Notes: a model not told the origin generated them from the letters alone. DNA of 64,000 nucleotides from Deltaproteobacteria bacterium HGW-Deltaproteobacteria-12 (GCA_002840565.1 PHBK01000018.1:88599-152598); one strand, 5' to 3'. Positions 8,094-17,625 are shown, counted from the first letter of the stretch. A program made the numbers and translations.

Positions 8094-8801
8094 ATGATGA
8101 AGATAATTAAGATGTCCATACGAAGAAATAATTTATTGCTTATTGCAGGACTGATTTTGCTGGCCTCAGGCTTAGGCATAACCGGCTGCGCATCCAAGCT
8201 CCATAGCGTCAATATGAACTATGATGCCGAAAAAGCCAATATACCCGGTTATTTAATAAACAATGATAAAAGCCGTAGCGCCGAAATTGCCGTAGCTGAA
8301 TTTGCAGACATCCGCAAGCTGGATGAACCGATGGTAATCGGGCGCGTTGTGGAGAAAGACGGCATGAAAACTCTGGTGCTGCCCAGATACACAAAACCGA
8401 CGCAGGCCGTTTCTTCCGGCATAAAGAAATACTTAATCAAAGCCGGCTATAGGACTACCGGTGCTCCCGGACAATGGGATTTAAAGGAAGAAACAATGTC
8501 CAAAGTTAAGAGCAAACTACTGATCGGCGGAAGTATCGAAGAGCTGGAATTAATCTGCCGGAAAGGATTTCCCACGGATTCCTACAAAGCGCTGATAAAG
8601 TTAAATCTGGTACTTGCCGATCCGGCAAAAGGAAAGATACTGTATCGCAGTTCCGTAGAAAGTAATACGTCACTGGAGCATGTTTCTTTTTCCGAAGCGC
8701 GCCTGGAAGAGCAAATCAATATTGCTCTGGCCGATGCCATTGAAAAGATTTTTGAAGATAGAAAGATAGCTCAAAAGCTCAAAGAAGCTTTGGCCGAATG
8801 A
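8094..8801 (+). CDS. Uncharacterised lipoprotein
   Basis: A 235-aa exported protein with a signal peptide and lipobox (LGITGC, Cys near residue 32), so probably anchored to the inner or outer membrane. An excellent ribosome site, AAAGGAGAG, precedes two adjacent ATG codons (8094, 8097). The mature part alternates strands and helices, with segments such as IAVAEFADIRK, GRVVEK and SKLLIGGSIEELEL, and ends in an amphipathic helix. This layout resembles lipoproteins that bind other envelope proteins, but I recognise no family. It sits upstream of the TetR/RND operon on the same strand, with its own separate promoter space between them. Confidence 0.8.
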   Translation: MMKIIKMSIRRNNLLLIAGLILLASGLGITGCASKLHSVNMNYDAEKANIPGYLINNDKSRSAEIAVAEFADIRKLDEPMVIGRVVEKDGMKTLVLPRYTKPTQAVSSGIKKYLIKAGYRTTGAPGQWDLKEETMSKVKSKLLIGGSIEELELICRKGFPTDSYKALIKLNLVLADPAKGKILYRSSVESNTSLEHVSFSEARLEEQINIALADAIEKIFEDRKIAQKLKEALAE

Positions 8802-8813
8802 GATATAATCCCC

Positions 8814-8864
8814 TTGACAAAAAAATATTATTATATATCGTGAGCGCTCATTCAAAAAATGAAT
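8814..8864 (+). promoter_or_regulatory. Promoter and likely TetR operator of the RND operon
   Basis: TTGACA at 8814-8819 and TATCGT at 8836-8841, 16 bp apart, form a plausible sigma-70 promoter. Overlapping and just beyond the -10 are a perfect GAGCGCTC palindrome (8842-8849) and an inverted repeat ATTCA/TGAAT around five A (8850-8864). The TetR-family gene starts at 8897, so autorepression at these palindromes is likely. Confidence 0.65.
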
Positions 8865-8896
8865 AGATATTCAGACAGCAAAAGGAATTGTTAAGG

Positions 8897-9517
8897 ATGG
8901 AGAAATCAGCACGCAAAGAGCGTGAATTCAAAACGCGGCGGGCCGACATTCTGGAGCAGGCGGAAAAAATTTTTGCGGTCAAGGGTTTTTACAGTGCCAC
9001 TATGGCGGAAATCGCCAATGCATCCGGTTTTTCCATTGGTTCCCTTTATCAGTATTTCGAGAGCAAAGACAATCTCTACAGCAAAATGATCAGTGAAAAG
9101 CTTGATCTGATGCATGAACAAGTGAGAGAAAAGGTTAAAGTCGCTTCAGGTATTGCCGAAAAAATGGAGATGATTGTTGCCGCCCACTTTCAGTTTGTGG
9201 AAAACAACGAGGATTTTTGCCGGTTATTTCTCAGAGGTGAAAATGCCGCCCCATCGGAGGTAATGACTTCCCTGCGGCAGAAAATTATGGACGGCTATTC
9301 TCAACATCTGACATTTGTTGAAAATGAATTAAAAGAGGGTATTAAAAGAGGTATTTTACGCCCTTTTCCATCGCGGGATATGGCCGCTGTATTACTTGGC
9401 TTGATTCGATCCGCCGCCGTGGACTGGATGCTGTTTCCCAAGAAGGCATCATTGCTTTCCAGAAAAGATTTTATTCTGAGCGTATTTTTAAGGGGGGTGC
9501 AACAAAATGAAACATAA
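8897..9517 (+). CDS. TetR/AcrR-family transcriptional repressor
   Basis: A 207-aa TetR-type regulator. The N-terminal helix-turn-helix is clear: ILEQAEKIFAVKGFYSATMAEIANASGFSIGSLYQYFESKDNLYSKMI. The C-terminal ligand domain is variable, as usual. I choose the ATG at 8897 over the TTG at 8888 because AAAGGA lies at a better distance. It is the first gene of an efflux operon and its stop overlaps the start of the first TolC gene by 11 bp, so it is co-transcribed with the pump it probably controls. The inducer is unknown. Confidence 0.9.
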   Translation: MEKSARKEREFKTRRADILEQAEKIFAVKGFYSATMAEIANASGFSIGSLYQYFESKDNLYSKMISEKLDLMHEQVREKVKVASGIAEKMEMIVAAHFQFVENNEDFCRLFLRGENAAPSEVMTSLRQKIMDGYSQHLTFVENELKEGIKRGILRPFPSRDMAAVLLGLIRSAAVDWMLFPKKASLLSRKDFILSVFLRGVQQNET

Positions 9518-10850
9518 AATTATCCTCTGGGCGTTTTTTACGGTTGTTCCATTGTTCCTGATTTCCCGTATTTTGTATGCCGAAGAGCTGTTAACATTGG
9601 AGGAGAGCATTGACATCGCCTTGAAGAACAGCAGAACAATTATTTCCGCCCAGGAAGGTGTGAAAGCCGCTACAGCCCTGAAGCGCGAATCCGCCACCGG
9701 TTTTTTACCAAAATTTAACACATCTTACAGCTACACCCGCTTGAGTGAAGCCCCGTTTTCCAAGTTTCAAGGCCTGCCGGCGCCATTGACGGCTCTTAAT
9801 GGCACCGAAATGCCGGCAGGAACACAGGATAATTACAGCTGGACAATTGAAGCCCGCCAGCCTCTTTTTACCGGAGGAGGTCTTATTGCCAATTATCAGG
9901 CCAATAAAATCGGCGAAGATGCCGCCCGGATAGAAGCTACGGCAAAACAGCAGGATGTCGTGCAGGAGGTCAAGATTGCTTACTTTAATATTTTATACGC
10001 GCAAAAAATAAGGGAAACAGCGCAGCAGTCCGTGGAAGTGCTCTCGGCGCATCGTGACGTCGCGGACAATTTTTTTAAAGTGGGGATGATCCCCAAAAAT
10101 GATCTGCTGCATACGGAAGTGGAACTGGCTAATGGCAGGCTGAATCTGATCAAAGCGCAAAATGCCGTGGAGTTGACCAAAGCCCGGTTTAATTCAATCT
10201 TGAAGCGGCGGATATCGATGCCGGTCCAAATAGCGGATGTTCTGCAATACAGGCCTTTGGAAAAGCAGTTGGATGAATGTCTGGAAATCGCTTTGAAAAA
10301 CAGGCCGGAGTTAAAAATTGCATCGCTTAAAGCCGCGCAGGCATCAAAGTTAGTCCAGGCTGCGCAGAGCGAATATCTGCCAACAGTGAGTCTGGTCGGA
10401 AATTATACAAGGTCCGGCGACAATCCTTCGGTTTCCGGCAGTGATTTTAAAGATGCGGAAAACTGGTATGTGATGGGGGTGGCGAGCTGGAATTTCTGGG
10501 AATGGGGCAAAACAAAATTCCGCGTTGATGCCGGCCGCGCCAGAGAAACCCAGGCTCTTGAGGCGGCCAAGGAATTAAATGATCAGATTACTCTGGAAAT
10601 TAAAAACGCTTATCTGAATTTAGAGGAGGCGGAAAAGCAAATTGCCGTCTCGCAAAAAGTAATCGAGCAGGCGGACGAAAATTTCCGGATTACCCAGGAG
10701 CGATTCAAGGAAAGAGTGGCAACATCAACGGAAGTATTGGATGCCCAAACGCTTTTGACCAAAGCCAAGGCTCAGTATGCTAATGCTTTGGGAGATTTCA
10801 ACATCAGTCAGGCCAGACTCGACCGCGCCATGGGGATAATCTGGCGATAA
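9507..10850 (+). CDS. TolC-type outer-membrane efflux protein (first of two)
   Basis: Outer-membrane channel subunit of a tripartite pump, 447 aa with an N-terminal signal peptide (cleavage probably after LYA). It has the duplicated TolC repeat: LTLEESIDIALKNSRTI at the start of the first half and LDECLEIALKNRPELKIA at the start of the second, each followed by long coiled-coil helices and short strands (NTSYSYTRL, VSLVGNYTRSG). Translation is probably coupled to the TetR gene through the 11-bp overlap, with AAGGGGGGT as ribosome site. It belongs with the second TolC-like gene, the adaptor and the RND pump that follow. Confidence 0.9.
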   Translation: MKHKIILWAFFTVVPLFLISRILYAEELLTLEESIDIALKNSRTIISAQEGVKAATALKRESATGFLPKFNTSYSYTRLSEAPFSKFQGLPAPLTALNGTEMPAGTQDNYSWTIEARQPLFTGGGLIANYQANKIGEDAARIEATAKQQDVVQEVKIAYFNILYAQKIRETAQQSVEVLSAHRDVADNFFKVGMIPKNDLLHTEVELANGRLNLIKAQNAVELTKARFNSILKRRISMPVQIADVLQYRPLEKQLDECLEIALKNRPELKIASLKAAQASKLVQAAQSEYLPTVSLVGNYTRSGDNPSVSGSDFKDAENWYVMGVASWNFWEWGKTKFRVDAGRARETQALEAAKELNDQITLEIKNAYLNLEEAEKQIAVSQKVIEQADENFRITQERFKERVATSTEVLDAQTLLTKAKAQYANALGDFNISQARLDRAMGIIWR

Positions 10851-10951
10851 TCTGCCTGACAGCTCAACGGCAACTGCATCGGATGGTGGCAGTTTGCCGG
10901 TGGAGTGGGGAAAGTAATATTGTTCTGAATTACCATAAAAAGGATTTCCTG

Positions 10952-12268
10952 ATGAGAAAAATAACGTTTTGCGGTTTGGTTTTATCAGCAGCGATGATGG
11001 CCTTTGTTTCCGCCGCCATCGCCGGGGAATATACATTAAGTGACTTGTATCAGCAGGCCTTGAAGAACTCGGAAAAGATTAAATATGCGCAGGAAAACCT
11101 CTATATTGCCAGGACGGGTAAAGATAAAGCCTGGGCGGTGTTGTTTCCCAGAGTTACTGCTTACGGCACTTATAATCATTTTTCAGAGCAGAAGGTAACT
11201 CTTTCCGGCGTGCTGATTCAGCCCCACGAATCCGGCAACTGGGGTGTGCGGGCCGACGAATCGTTCTCTCTGAGCATCCGTGAGCTGAATGCATTAAAAT
11301 TTGCCGGACAAAGCGTTACAAAAAGCGAATATGATTTAGATGCGACCAAATCCGATTTTGTTCTGGCAGTTGCTGCTGCTTATTATGATACCCTGAAGGC
11401 AAAGAAATCACTGGAAGTTGCAGCTGCTAATATGGAACGCCTGACGCAATACCGGGATGCCGTAGAAAAGAGAGTGAAGGTTGGCGAACTCACCAGAACA
11501 GCGCTTCTGCGGGCGGATGGCGAGCTCTCCGGAGCACGGTCCGACTATCTCAAGGCAACCAATGCTTTCAAACTTGTCCGTGCCGTGCTGATCCGCATTA
11601 CCGGCATTGAAGATAATTTCCAGCTCAAGGAAACTATTATCCCCCCGACTGAGCAAATTGCGCTGAATAATCTGCGTAATGTTGCTTTGGCCTCCCGGGC
11701 TGATTTGAAGAGTTATCATATTCAAACGAAGATGGCTGAAGAGCAGGTTCAGTATGCCCGCGGCGCTTTCTGGCCGAACATCAATTTGTTTGCCATCTAC
11801 AACGCCACCGACCAGTACCCGGCATCCGGATCGGCGGCGACACAAACATTAAACAGGGAAAGCGTTCTGGCGGGTATTTCTCTGACCTATCCCTTTTTTG
11901 AAGGGGGGTTGAGGATGGCTGAGCTCAGAGAAGCCAAAGCCAAAGAAAGGCAGGCCAAACTGGCTTATGACGATTTTAAAAAGAATGTGGATGTAGAACT
12001 GCAAAGCGCCTATTTGGATTTGCAGACGCAGCGGGGAACGCTTAAGTTTTCCGAAGATCAGCGCATCTTTGCCGAAGATAATTATAACGCAGTCATCAGA
12101 ATGTTCAATAATGGCCTGGCGACAAGCCTGGACGTAATGGACGCCAATTCACTGCTGCTGTCGGCGGAAAGAAACTGGAATGAAGCGCACTACAATTACC
12201 AGCTGGCCAACCTGAAGTTGAAGAGAACCAGCGGCATGCTGCTGCAATTTGTTAATGACAGCAAATAA
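10952..12268 (+). CDS. TolC-type outer-membrane efflux protein (second of two)
   Basis: A second 438-aa outer-membrane efflux protein, directly after the first and clearly diverged from it. The start at 10952 follows AAAAAGGA and opens a normal signal peptide ending around SAAIAG. TolC repeats begin with YTLSDLYQQALKNSEKI and with LNNLRNVALASRADLKSYHI; the strand segment VTAYGTYNHFSEQK and the C-terminal NNGLATSLDVMDANSLLLSAERN helix are typical. Two adjacent channel genes in one pump operon is unusual. They may form channels of different specificity, or one may serve another transporter. Confidence 0.9.
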   Translation: MRKITFCGLVLSAAMMAFVSAAIAGEYTLSDLYQQALKNSEKIKYAQENLYIARTGKDKAWAVLFPRVTAYGTYNHFSEQKVTLSGVLIQPHESGNWGVRADESFSLSIRELNALKFAGQSVTKSEYDLDATKSDFVLAVAAAYYDTLKAKKSLEVAAANMERLTQYRDAVEKRVKVGELTRTALLRADGELSGARSDYLKATNAFKLVRAVLIRITGIEDNFQLKETIIPPTEQIALNNLRNVALASRADLKSYHIQTKMAEEQVQYARGAFWPNINLFAIYNATDQYPASGSAATQTLNRESVLAGISLTYPFFEGGLRMAELREAKAKERQAKLAYDDFKKNVDVELQSAYLDLQTQRGTLKFSEDQRIFAEDNYNAVIRMFNNGLATSLDVMDANSLLLSAERNWNEAHYNYQLANLKLKRTSGMLLQFVNDSK

Positions 12269-12303
12269 AAAACCAATAGCGCACCGCGAGGAGGTTGGAG
12301 TTC

Positions 12304-13428
12304 ATGACTTTAAACAAGCATATTGTTTCCACGGTTAGAAATATATCAAAATTCCGGAAAGTAAGGGTGTTGCTCCTGACGGGAATGATAGCGCTCCTCA
12401 GTCTGCCTTTCTTGTCCTGCTCTCGGGAGAAAAAGGCGGAGCCGGAAAAACTGGTGAATGTACAGGTCTGGGAGGCCCGGAGCGAAAAGATTCAGCCTAA
12501 CCTGGAAACCACCGGGACACTGAAGGCGGACGAGGAAGTAGCAGTCAGTACAGAAGTTGACGGCATTATCAGAAAAATTCATGTGGAGCAGGGAAGGGTC
12601 GTCAGCGCCGGAATGCTTCTGGCGGAAATCAATGAAACCGATTATAAGTTGGACTGGAAAAGGTCTGATGCCGCACTCAAACAGGCCCAGGCCTCTTTGG
12701 CCAATGTGCAGGCCGAATATAAGAGAAAGGATGCTCTTTTTAAGGAAGAACTGATTACCAAACAGCAGTTTGATGATATTTCCACAAGGGTTTTGTTGGC
12801 GGAAGCTGATTTAGAAAGAGCGAAAGCCACCCTGGAAACTTCCAAAGAAAGACTCTCCCGGACAAAAATCTATTCACCGCTGCGCGGTGCCGTCAAGGAA
12901 AAAAGAGTGTCGGTAGGCGACTATGTGCGCAACAGCATGCCTCTTTTTCAGATCATCAAAACAGACCCTCTCAAACTCAATTTTACGGTGAGCGAAAGAG
13001 ACCTCGCCAGTTTAAAGATCGGGCAGGATGTGGTTTTTACGGTTGATGCGCTGGCCGACAGGAAGTTCAAGGGCAAGGTGAGTCTTCTTTATCCCAATGT
13101 GGAGGAAAGAACGAGAACGCTGCAGGCCGAAGCCATTGTTTCCAATAGCAATCAGGTTTTGAAGCCGGGATCTTTTGCCCGGGTATTTATTTATACACAG
13201 CAGCCGCGCGAAGCCGTGGTGGCGCCGATAACCGCGTTGCTTTATGACAGCGGTAAGATCCGCATTTATGTCGCGGAAGGTAATATAGCGCGGGAAAGAA
13301 TTGTCAAAATAGGCGGCAAGTACGGCGAATATGTGGAAATCGTTGAAGGTCTGAAAGAGAAAGAGCAGGTTGTGGTGGTCGGTCAGAACAATCTGTCGGA
13401 AGGGGTGAAACTTAATGTGGCTCGCTGA
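12304..13428 (+). CDS. RND efflux periplasmic adaptor (membrane fusion protein)
   Basis: A 374-aa HlyD/AcrA-family adaptor. The start at 12304 has GAGGAGG eight bases upstream. The lipobox LSLPFLSC gives an N-terminal lipid anchor to the inner membrane. The domain order is standard: first half of the lipoyl domain (VDGIIRKIHVEQGRVVSAGMLLAEI), a long helical hairpin (residues about 115-180), the second lipoyl half (KIYSPLRGAVKEKRVSVGDYV), a beta-barrel (LKLNFTVSERDLASLKIGQDV) and the membrane-proximal domain. It connects the RND pump to a TolC channel. Its 3' end overlaps the pump gene by 14 bp, so the two are translationally coupled. Confidence 0.93.
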   Translation: MTLNKHIVSTVRNISKFRKVRVLLLTGMIALLSLPFLSCSREKKAEPEKLVNVQVWEARSEKIQPNLETTGTLKADEEVAVSTEVDGIIRKIHVEQGRVVSAGMLLAEINETDYKLDWKRSDAALKQAQASLANVQAEYKRKDALFKEELITKQQFDDISTRVLLAEADLERAKATLETSKERLSRTKIYSPLRGAVKEKRVSVGDYVRNSMPLFQIIKTDPLKLNFTVSERDLASLKIGQDVVFTVDALADRKFKGKVSLLYPNVEERTRTLQAEAIVSNSNQVLKPGSFARVFIYTQQPREAVVAPITALLYDSGKIRIYVAEGNIARERIVKIGGKYGEYVEIVEGLKEKEQVVVVGQNNLSEGVKLNVAR

Positions 13429-16400
13429 TACCTCCGTTAAACGTCCGGTTTTTGCCACCATGGTGATCATGGCCCTTGTAGTGCTGGGCATTGTCAGCTA
13501 TCCGTCAATCGGCGTCGATCTTTTCCCCAAAATTGATTTCCCCATTGTGACTGTTACGACTGTACTAAAAGGCGCCAGTCCCGATGTTATGGATGTTGAC
13601 GTCACGGATCGAATTGAAGGCGCCGTCAATACGATTAACGGCGTCAAAAGCATTACGTCCACGAGTTACGAAAGCATGTCGCGGACAACCATCGAATTTG
13701 TTCTGGAGAGAAATATCGATGAGGCCGTTCAGGATGTGCGTGAAAAAGTAAGCGGAATTCGCAACAAATTACCGGCGGATATTGAAGAGCCCAGGATTGC
13801 CAAAGTTGACCCCGACGCATCACCGATTTTGTTTCTCAATCTTTCCGGCAACCGGTCGGTGCGTGATCTTTCCACTTATGCGGATGAAGTTCTGAAAGAA
13901 CAGTTGCAGCGGATCAATGGCGTCGGCGACGTCATTTTCTACGGTCTGCGTCTGCGGCAGGTGCGCATCTGGCTGGATGCCGCTAAAATGCAGGCTTATC
14001 AGGTATCTCCAGGCGATGTTGTCCTGGCCCTGAAACGGGAAAACGTCGAGTTGCCGGGTGGCCGGATTGAAACTCAAACCAAGGAATATACCGTCCGGAT
14101 CAAGGGTGAGTTTGCGAAAATTCCTGATTTCAATGACCTGATCATAAGTTACTATAAAGGCTCGCCGGTGCGCGTCCGGGATATCGGCAGGGCGGAAGAC
14201 GGCATGGAAGAAAAAAGGTCCCTGTCGCGTTTCGACAGAGTGCCGGCAGTTGGCATGGCTATTCAGAAGCAATCGGGAACCAATACGGTGGAGGTGGCCA
14301 ACCGCGTTAAAAAGGAAGTCGAACAAATCAACAAATCACTGCCGCCGGGAATGAAAGTCAATATCGCCAATGATCAGTCGCTTTTTATTGTCCGTTCCAT
14401 CAAAGAAGTGCAGTTCCACTTAATCATCGGCAGTATTTTTGCCATTCTGGCCGTTTTTATTTTTCTCAAGAATGTGCGCACTACTTTAATCAGTGCTGTA
14501 GCTTTGCCTGTTTCCGTTATCTCGACCTTTGCGTTGATCAATGCTTTTAATTTTACCTTTAATAATATGACGATGCTGGCACTATCGCTATCGGTCGGGC
14601 TGCTCATTGACGATGCCATTATTGTCATTGAAAATATTTACCGTCATATAGAAGACGGGATGGAACCGCGCGAGGCGGCAACCTTTGCCACCTCGGAAAT
14701 CGGCTTGGCTGTTATGGCGACGACGTTTGCCATTGTTGGTATTTTTCTGCCTGTTGCTTTCATGAAAGGGATCATCGGCAGATTTTTTCTCCAGTTTGCC
14801 TTAACGATTATATTTGCTATTCTGGTATCACTGCTTGTTTCCTTTACTTTGACACCGATGATGGCTTCGATTTTCCTCAAGTCTCATAAAAAATCCATGC
14901 CCAAGTCTTTGGCAATAGGTGTTGGAGCAGGCGGCGGTGCACCGCCTGCCCGGCAATCCATCTGGAAAAGAGCCAGCGATTTGTTGGAGCATTACTATCA
15001 AAAGCTGGAATCTTTTTATCGGGTGGTTCTGGAATATACCCTGGGCTACCGCAAAACTGTGTTGGTGGGCGCCTTGATTATATTTGTGCTGAGCCTCGGG
15101 CTCACGGCATTTATCGGAAAGGAATTCGTGCCTCCTGAAGATCAAGGCATTTTCATGATTCGCATGGAAGCGCCGATTGATTATTCCGTAGATCAAATAG
15201 AAAAATATTTAGGGAAGACGGAAGCCATGATGCAGGAAATCCCGGAAATCAAATCTGTCTTTTACGTTCAGGGATATGGGGGGTATGCCAATCGCGCTTT
15301 GATGCTGCTCAACCTGAAACCAAAAGCACAGCGCAAAAAAAGTCAGGAAGATATTAAAAAGATAGCGCGAATAAAATTGCGGCAAATTCCGGGGTTAAAA
15401 GTATCGGCAGAAGATATTTCTGTTGTCGGCGGTGGTCAGAGGCAGGTGCCTATCCAATACAGTATCCGTGGGCAGGATATGGCCGCCCTGCAGAAATATG
15501 CCCGGCAAATAACCAGTGAATTTTCCAAACTGCCGGGGATTGTGGATGTAGACACATCGCTGGAAGTCGGCAAACCGGAATTCAAGGTTTACATCGACCG
15601 AGACCGGGCGGCGAATCTGGGCGTTGATGTGGCCTCAGTTGCCGAGGCCATTAATCTGCTGATCAGTGGAGAGCTGGATATTGCCCGCTATAAAGACGAA
15701 ACACGAGGCAAACGCTATGATATTCGTGTGCGTCTCAATCCGCAGGATCGGGAAAGCGCTGGAGATCTGCAGCGCATATACGTAAGGGCGCGTGATGGCA
15801 AACTGGTCGAACTGTCCAATATTATTAAAATGGAGGAAGGAAGCGGTCCCAGTGTCATCAACCGTGTTGACCGGCAGAGGGCGATAACGATCTTCGCTTC
15901 TCTGGAAGGAAAGCCCCTGGGCCAGGCAAAAAACGAACTGGATTCGATTGCCGCTAAAATATTACCGGCAGATTTTTTGCCCAAATACCAGGGCATGGCT
16001 GACACGATGGAGGAATCTTTTGGTTATCTGCTTTTTGCCCTGCTGCTGGGTGTCATCATGGCTTATATGATCCTGGCGGCACAATTTGAAAGCTTTGTTC
16101 ATCCCATTACCGTATTGCTTTCCCTTCCCATATCTTTTGTCGGCGCTTTCGGGGCCTTGTTTATTACGGGCAAGACTCTTAATGTTTACAGCTTTATCGG
16201 TCTGATTCTGCTCATGGGGCTGGTGAAGAAAAACGCCATTTTGCTGGTAGACTATACCAATGTTTTAAGAGGGAGAGGTCTTCCCCGCCGGGAAGCTATT
16301 TTGCAGGCGGGACCTGTCCGGATGCGTCCGATTCTGATGACAACGTTTGCCATGATTTTCGGTATGCTGCCGATTGCTCTGGGGGTGGGAGAGGGCGCGG

Positions 16401-16567
16401 AAACGCGCGCTCCGATGGGTATTTCGGTGATTGGCGGACTCTTAACCTCACTGGTGTTGACGCTGATTGTTGTTCCATCCGCCTATGATATTTTTGATGA
16501 CTGGCAGGAAAAATTCAAGAACAGGAAAAGAAAAAAAGAGCGACGTGTCGAGAAATTTCTGATGTAA
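13415..16567 (+). CDS. RND multidrug efflux transporter (AcrB/MexB, HAE1 family)
   Basis: Inner-membrane proton-driven efflux pump of 1050 aa, the normal length for the HAE1 subfamily. It has the usual two six-helix bundles and two large periplasmic loops, seen in repeats around residues 1-520 and 530-1040. Proton-relay residues are present: the adjacent Asp pair in GLLIDDAIIVIEN near residues 398-399 and the Lys pair in MGLVKKNAILLVDY near 938. The N terminus MWLADTSVKRPVFATMVIMALVVLG is typical. It overlaps the adaptor gene. The substrate cannot be told from sequence; hydrophobic toxic compounds, fatty acids or aromatic intermediates are plausible in this setting. Confidence 0.95.
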   Translation: MWLADTSVKRPVFATMVIMALVVLGIVSYPSIGVDLFPKIDFPIVTVTTVLKGASPDVMDVDVTDRIEGAVNTINGVKSITSTSYESMSRTTIEFVLERNIDEAVQDVREKVSGIRNKLPADIEEPRIAKVDPDASPILFLNLSGNRSVRDLSTYADEVLKEQLQRINGVGDVIFYGLRLRQVRIWLDAAKMQAYQVSPGDVVLALKRENVELPGGRIETQTKEYTVRIKGEFAKIPDFNDLIISYYKGSPVRVRDIGRAEDGMEEKRSLSRFDRVPAVGMAIQKQSGTNTVEVANRVKKEVEQINKSLPPGMKVNIANDQSLFIVRSIKEVQFHLIIGSIFAILAVFIFLKNVRTTLISAVALPVSVISTFALINAFNFTFNNMTMLALSLSVGLLIDDAIIVIENIYRHIEDGMEPREAATFATSEIGLAVMATTFAIVGIFLPVAFMKGIIGRFFLQFALTIIFAILVSLLVSFTLTPMMASIFLKSHKKSMPKSLAIGVGAGGGAPPARQSIWKRASDLLEHYYQKLESFYRVVLEYTLGYRKTVLVGALIIFVLSLGLTAFIGKEFVPPEDQGIFMIRMEAPIDYSVDQIEKYLGKTEAMMQEIPEIKSVFYVQGYGGYANRALMLLNLKPKAQRKKSQEDIKKIARIKLRQIPGLKVSAEDISVVGGGQRQVPIQYSIRGQDMAALQKYARQITSEFSKLPGIVDVDTSLEVGKPEFKVYIDRDRAANLGVDVASVAEAINLLISGELDIARYKDETRGKRYDIRVRLNPQDRESAGDLQRIYVRARDGKLVELSNIIKMEEGSGPSVINRVDRQRAITIFASLEGKPLGQAKNELDSIAAKILPADFLPKYQGMADTMEESFGYLLFALLLGVIMAYMILAAQFESFVHPITVLLSLPISFVGAFGALFITGKTLNVYSFIGLILLMGLVKKNAILLVDYTNVLRGRGLPRREAILQAGPVRMRPILMTTFAMIFGMLPIALGVGEGAETRAPMGISVIGGLLTSLVLTLIVVPSAYDIFDDWQEKFKNRKRKKERRVEKFLM

Positions 16568-16585
16568 TGGGGAAGAGGTGACGGC

Positions 16586-16876
16586 ATGAAAATGTTTTTA
16601 GTGATTTATACAGAAGCGACGGATGAAAGCATTACTGCCGCTTTCAAAGAAGCGGGCTTCAAGGCCTATACGAAAATGCATGGCGCCACAGGGGAGGGAC
16701 AGGAAACCGAGCCGAAGTTGGGCACGCATTTCTGGCCCGGGAAAAATAACGCGCTTTTTTTTGCTGTGCACGACGAGGATATTAAAAAACTTTGCAGTCT
16801 TGTGACCAACTTGAAAACGGAACAGCCCCGCGCCGGTTTGCGCGCTTTTACCTTCCCGTTGGAGGAATGTATATAA
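16586..16876 (+). CDS. PG0541-family transporter-associated protein (PII-like)
   Basis: A 96-aa protein 19 bp after the RND pump. The pattern MKMFLVIYTEATDESITAAFKEAGF...GEGQETEPKLGTHFWPGKNNALFFAVHDE is that of the small PG0541 proteins that accompany RND pumps in many anaerobes. The predicted ferredoxin-like fold, and the layout of an N-terminal strand and helix followed by a conserved GTHxWPG loop, recall PII-like regulators. It probably binds a metabolite or the pump itself, but neither is shown. The ribosome site GAAGAGGTGACGGC lies just upstream. Confidence 0.75.
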   Translation: MKMFLVIYTEATDESITAAFKEAGFKAYTKMHGATGEGQETEPKLGTHFWPGKNNALFFAVHDEDIKKLCSLVTNLKTEQPRAGLRAFTFPLEECI

Positions 16877-16878
16877 TC

Positions 16879-17004
16879 ATGGGCGGACAAAGAGTTACAA
16901 GAAGACAGAAGGATGTTTCCCGGATTTTAAGGGAAAAAAAGAAGCTGCAACCGCTGAAAAATAGAAAGATAAAAAAGCAGCCCGTAAACAAAAAGGAAAG
17001 TTAA
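16879..17004 (+). CDS. Possible very small basic protein (41 aa)
   Basis: A short frame starting two bases after the previous stop: MGGQRVTRRQKDVSRILREKK, then mostly Lys, Arg, Gln and Asn. A GGAGGA sequence 12 bp upstream could serve as ribosome site although it lies inside the previous gene. The composition is very basic and would suit an RNA- or membrane-surface-binding peptide, but no family is recognised and it may be non-coding. It is supported only by its position in the operon and its upstream site. Confidence 0.35.
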   Translation: MGGQRVTRRQKDVSRILREKKKLQPLKNRKIKKQPVNKKES

Positions 17005-17035
17005 AAAAAACAAATTTATAAAGGAGGAAACGAAA

Positions 17036-17599
17036 ATGAGATTTAAAATTGTTTTTTTAGGATTATTGGTATTGATATTTATCTCAGGCTGCGCCACGAC
17101 CCAGGAATTAAAAACATCAATTTCTTCTAAAGTCAGCTCAATTACGGATAGCGTAGATCCGGCGCTGGTCAGCAAGCTGCCGGCGGATAAAAAAGAAGGA
17201 TTCCCCCAGGCGGAATTCAATGTAAATGTCGCTAATCAAAAAGTAAAACTGGCCGAGATTAAAAGTGAGCTTGCCGCCAACCAGAAGAAGCATGCCGGTT
17301 TGGAAGAAGATCTGGCGACTAGTTTTCAAAAGGAAGCAGCAATTGATTATGACCTGATAAAAATTGATGCAATTATCAATTCTGATTTAGGTAAAAAGGA
17401 AGATAATCTGAAAGTGAAAGCCAATCTGCAATCAAAGAAATTGGAGGCACAGGCAGACAGAATAAAGATTAATGCCAATCTGGAAGCAACGAAAAGAAGA
17501 AGTGAGTATTTGACCACGGACGCAGCAAGACTGGAAGAAGTTATCAAGAATATGAAATTTGAAGGCGGGAAGCAGCCGGAAGCAGAGAAGAAAAAATAA
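17036..17599 (+). CDS. Coiled-coil lipoprotein
   Basis: A 187-aa lipoprotein: signal peptide with lipobox LIFISGC (Cys near residue 20), then about 150 residues of almost continuous Lys/Glu/Ala-rich heptad pattern (for example KVKLAEIKSELAANQKKHAGLEEDL and KVKANLQSKKLEAQADRIK). It is likely an elongated periplasmic helix, comparable in style to Lpp or peptidoglycan-spacing lipoproteins, but no named family was recognised. AAAGGAGGAAACG is an excellent ribosome site. It lies on the strand of the efflux operon, 31 bp beyond the small frame, and just before rubrerythrin. Confidence 0.8.
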   Translation: MRFKIVFLGLLVLIFISGCATTQELKTSISSKVSSITDSVDPALVSKLPADKKEGFPQAEFNVNVANQKVKLAEIKSELAANQKKHAGLEEDLATSFQKEAAIDYDLIKIDAIINSDLGKKEDNLKVKANLQSKKLEAQADRIKINANLEATKRRSEYLTTDAARLEEVIKNMKFEGGKQPEAEKKK

Positions 17600-17625
17600 A
17601 TCTCAGTGGAGGAGGTAATAAAAAT

